Assembly (NCBI RefSeq): GCF_000277645.1
Contig: NZ_AKGG01000007.1
Coordinates: 1-9,991 of the forward strand
DNA: 9,991 nucleotides
Direction: 5' to 3'
Source: Weissella koreensis KCTC 3621
Lineage (GTDB): Bacteria; Bacillota; Bacilli; Lactobacillales; Lactobacillaceae
This document shows positions 7,878-9,991 of this stretch, in pieces. Numbering within the stretch: position 1 is the stretch's first letter; every line of letters begins with the position of its first letter. The notes under the pieces were generated by a model, which was not told the origin of the DNA, ran no database searches, and was given only the letters and a program-made list of their open reading frames with translations. A program made the translations under genes and the position numbers.

Positions 7878-7934
7878 AAAATAAAAGTCCGGTATCCTAG
7901 AAAAATAATTTCTAAGATACCGGACTTTTATTTT
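7878..7934. terminator. Long bidirectional terminator between convergent genes
   Basis: A perfect 19-bp inverted repeat (7878-7896 and 7916-7934; core AGTCCGGTATC / GATACCGGACT) extends inward, after one mismatch, by a TAGAAA/TTTCTA helix around a short AT loop. Both arms end in AAAATAAAA/TTTTATTTT, so each strand has a U-rich 3' side. It backs up the secY2 terminator and lies 12 bp beyond the stop of the minus-strand regulator gene. Confidence 0.9.
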
Positions 7935-7945
7935 TAGATATTAGG

Positions 7946-9475
7946 CTAAATTATACTATTTTTTTCGGAAATTTTGTGTAAGGCTATTAGTATATTATTT
8001 AAATCTTTATCTGTCATATTATTACTTACCATAACGTAATGATCAACATCATGTTCTTCGTCTTCGTCAATAATTGTACTTATGATCAAATCGTATTTTT
8101 TGTTTTCGTGATTCATATATGAAACTGATACATTGAAGTAAGGAGTTAGCCTGTCTCTTGTTTTTTTAGCGAAAGCTGCTTCTTCAAAAATAGGAGCATC
8201 CATCTGAATTAAAATATTGATTGCAGGTTCAAAATAATACTCAGGGAATAATATTAAAAATGCAGATATATTAAAATAAATTAATGTTCCTAATTCATAT
8301 TTAGGTAATTCGGGATTTATTTTTTCAGTGGTACTAGTAATTACTTTGACCAAATTGGGTACTTTTTCAATATTAAGCTTGCTGGAGTCTATATTTGCTA
8401 TGGTAAAGTTCAATTTTTTAAATAACGCTGAATGATATTTACCAGCTAGTAGAGTAGCAATAAAAGTTTTACCATCTAACGTATTAAGATCAATTTTAGT
8501 TTTAGTAATATCTTCAATAGAGGTTACGAATTTGCTTATTTTATTATAAATAATATGTTTTTTGGCTTTAAGATCATTAAGGATATCAATAGGCTTATTT
8601 TTTATAAAATAGAAATCACTAATAGTTTTTGTCCATAATAATATGAATGTTATTTCAGAATTGCACATATTATATTTATTAAATAAATAATCATAAACGT
8701 CTTGATCAGCTTTATTTAAAATTGCTACGTCTTGTAGTTTATTAGATATATCATCCATATTTATAAGATTAAGAGTATCTATACGTGAAAAATTGGTTGC
8801 GAGTAGGTACATGAACTCATTTTTTTAACCTTGTGACATCGTAAGTCCATATAGTTTAATAATAGCATCTACTAGATCGCTTATTTTTTCTTTAGATGTA
8901 TTCTCAAAAGGCCAGATACTTCCACTATAATTGCGCCACATGAAAGTTACGATTAAAAATCGTATATTAATTTCGTTACCAATAAAGCTAATAAAACTTT
9001 TATTAATTGCTATTGAAACATCATATTTAGAAATATAATCATTAAAGATAGAAATGCTTCGTCTTAACGAAGTTTCACTAATGAAATTTTCATTAGCAAA
9101 ATCCTCAATTTTTATATTTTTATGAGTTATTAAAGTTTTAATTAAATTAAGAGATATAGTTCCGTCTATTAACTTTTTATAAAGCTGCTTGAATTGAAAA
9201 TGATCACCTGTATAAAAATATTTATTATTTTGTTTGACAATATGTCCATATAAACTATAGCTGTTTTCAGAAGTTGTTGGATCTCTCTCAATAATTTCAT
9301 TAATAGAAAGTATATATTTATGAATAGTTCTTTCATTTAATTGTACAGATTCTTTAATTTTAAAGATATCAATACCATTTGAATATTCTGATATTATCTT
9401 TAATATTTTAATTTTATATTGGACTTCTTTATTGTAAATTGCAGACTCAAATGTTGTATTAAAATCTAATAACAT
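7946..9475 (-). pseudogene. Mga/RofA/AtxA-like transcriptional regulator, split by an in-frame ochre stop
   Basis: The full frame is 509 codons, the usual size for Mga-type regulators, but codon 217 is TAA (plus-strand 8825-8827). The first part (9475-8825, 216 residues) has two winged-helix regions. One is at about 20-62 with LNERTIHKYILSINEII, the other at about 108-150 with ISETSLRRSISIFNDYI, followed by the family signature GNEINIRFL (166-174). The second part resumes in the same frame (KNEF, then Met at 8812). It carries the helical PRD-like region and a C-terminal EIIB-like part ending with YDLIIST and HYVMVSNN. Such proteins activate adhesin and virulence genes in response to carbohydrate/PTS state. 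The stop should leave DNA-binding domains without the regulatory and dimerisation part. The start at 9475 is supported by GGGAG about 8 bp upstream. Met 8812 has no good ribosome binding site. Whether this gene controls the neighbouring export operon is inference from position. Confidence 0.83.
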
Positions 9476-9513
9476 TACTTACTCCCATTCCATAACTCTA
9501 TTAACATGTTTAT

Positions 9514-9543
9514 ATCATATGGTATATTATCTCCCTAAAACAA
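9514..9543 (-). promoter_or_regulatory. Candidate promoter of the Mga-like gene
   Basis: Read on the minus strand, TTGTTT (9543-9538) is followed after an 18-bp spacer by TATGAT (9519-9514). This would give a leader of about 30 bases before the ATG at 9475, with GGGAG as ribosome binding site. The -10 is good and the -35 only partial; AT-rich DNA gives many chance matches. Confidence 0.4.
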
Positions 9544-9630
9544 GATATAGTATATCAGAAATCTAATAAATTTCATAGAATTTTAAGATAGTAGTGAATA
9601 TATAGTCAAATTCTGAATAATATTTTTATG

Positions 9631-9666
9631 ATCTATACAAATAAATCTAGTTTTATTTGTATAGAT
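9631..9666. repeat. 36-bp near-perfect palindrome upstream of the regulator gene
   Basis: The arms ATCTATACAAATAAA (9631-9645) and TTTATTTGTATAGAT (9652-9666) are exact inverted repeats. The centre is CTAG flanked by a T on each side, so only one base pair of the whole element fails to match. Neither side is followed by a clear T-run, which argues against a simple terminator. It lies about 90 bp upstream of the proposed -35 of the Mga-like gene and could be an operator or a cruciform-forming site. Confidence 0.6.
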
Positions 9667-9679
9667 GATATTTAAATTA

Positions 9680-9709
9680 AAAAGGGCCATTAACCTCCCG
9701 TGAATGGCC
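9680..9709 (-). terminator. Rho-independent terminator for a minus-strand transcript coming from the right
   Basis: On the minus strand, GGCCATT (9709-9703) pairs with AATGGCC (9691-9685) over an 11-base loop and is followed by CTTTTTAATTT. This is a proper terminator for a gene or RNA lying to the right. No open frame of useful length precedes it inside the window. The loop contains GGGAGG, which resembles a ribosome binding site. Confidence 0.7.
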
Positions 9710-9991
9710 AATTATTACGCTTATATCTGACATGTTAGATGAGGAAACGAAGACTTAGTGGAAGTTGTAAGTTTAATTTGGAGAACAAGATAAATGATTA
9801 AGTAATATCATAGTTTAGATAATATCAGGAAAGCATTAAAATGGTTAAAAATTTCACATTGTCATTTCGGGTTTATCATTATGAATGCCTTTTTTAACTA
9901 TATGTGATTTTATATATCAAATTAATATTACATTTAAACATTATAGTGAAGTGTAACATACATATATGATAATAACTAAATTAAGCTAATT
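9710..9991. other. Non-coding AT-rich stretch, no gene recognised
   Basis: No frame on either strand exceeds a few tens of codons with a plausible ribosome binding site. A weak inverted repeat, GTTAAAAA (9844-9851) / TTTTTAAC (9891-9898), is present, as is a copy of TAACTATAT (9895-9903) also found in the secA2 leader. The terminator at 9680-9709 implies a minus-strand transcription unit entering from here or beyond. I see no tRNA, CRISPR or insertion-sequence end. Confidence 0.5.

Noticed and set aside
7946..8812. The downstream part of the regulator as an independent gene
   Set aside because: It is in the same frame as the upstream part, with only four codons between the TAA and Met 8812, and it lacks a properly spaced ribosome binding site. 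Joined, the two parts give the normal family length.
7314..8827. Stop-codon recoding (selenocysteine, pyrrolysine or genome-wide reassignment) to explain the two internal stops
   Set aside because: The two stops differ (TAG and TAA). TAG, TAA and TGA all terminate other genes in the window, and no recoding hairpin is evident right after either stop.
9739..9801. Possible 20-residue basic peptide on the plus strand
   Set aside because: There is no Shine-Dalgarno sequence before the ATG, no conserved feature, and such short frames are expected by chance.

Overview
The window is about 10 kb of very AT-rich DNA from a low-GC Gram-positive bacterium. It is probably a member of the Lactobacillales (a Lactobacillaceae-type host is my best guess). 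The grounds are the family content (serine-rich repeat adhesin, accessory Sec system, Mga/RofA/AtxA-type regulator), Shine-Dalgarno-led tightly packed genes and strong U-tailed terminators. Species cannot be told from the sequence alone.

Layout. (1) Positions 1-446 hold the 3' end of a serine-rich repeat surface protein: a Ser-X dipeptide stalk followed by a degenerate sortase signal (LPETF instead of LPxTG). A strong hairpin terminator (482-536) ends this transcript. (2) Positions 637-7778 form one compact plus-strand operon for the dedicated export machine of such adhesins: secA2, a small one-TM protein that is probably Asp4 (SecE-like), asp1, asp2, asp3 and secY2. Gaps are 18 bp or less, and asp1/asp2, asp2/asp3 and asp3/secY2 overlap by 4-8 bp. 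(3) Two successive hairpins (7812-7846 and 7878-7934) separate this operon from a convergent minus-strand gene. (4) Positions 9475-7946 (minus) encode an Mga/RofA/AtxA-like regulator. (5) Positions 9476-9991 are non-coding, with a probable promoter for the regulator, a 36-bp near-perfect palindrome, and a terminator for a minus-strand transcript that would enter from the right.

How the genes would work together. SecA2 is the motor and SecY2 the dedicated channel. Asp4 is a likely small channel subunit. Asp1-Asp2-Asp3 form the complex that binds the glycosylated adhesin and delivers it to SecA2, with Asp2 also O-acetylating its glycans. The GtfA/GtfB glycosyltransferases that normally belong to such a locus are not in the window.

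Most notable: two genes carry a single premature stop while the reading frame on both sides is otherwise intact. secY2 has an in-frame TAG at 7314-7316, at the start of TM7. The Mga-like regulator has an in-frame TAA at 8827-8825, near its middle. Together with the altered sorting signal of the adhesin, this suggests a recently silenced or decaying adhesin-export locus, or sequence errors. I found no undescribed system. The interest lies in the pattern of lesions in an otherwise well-preserved locus.
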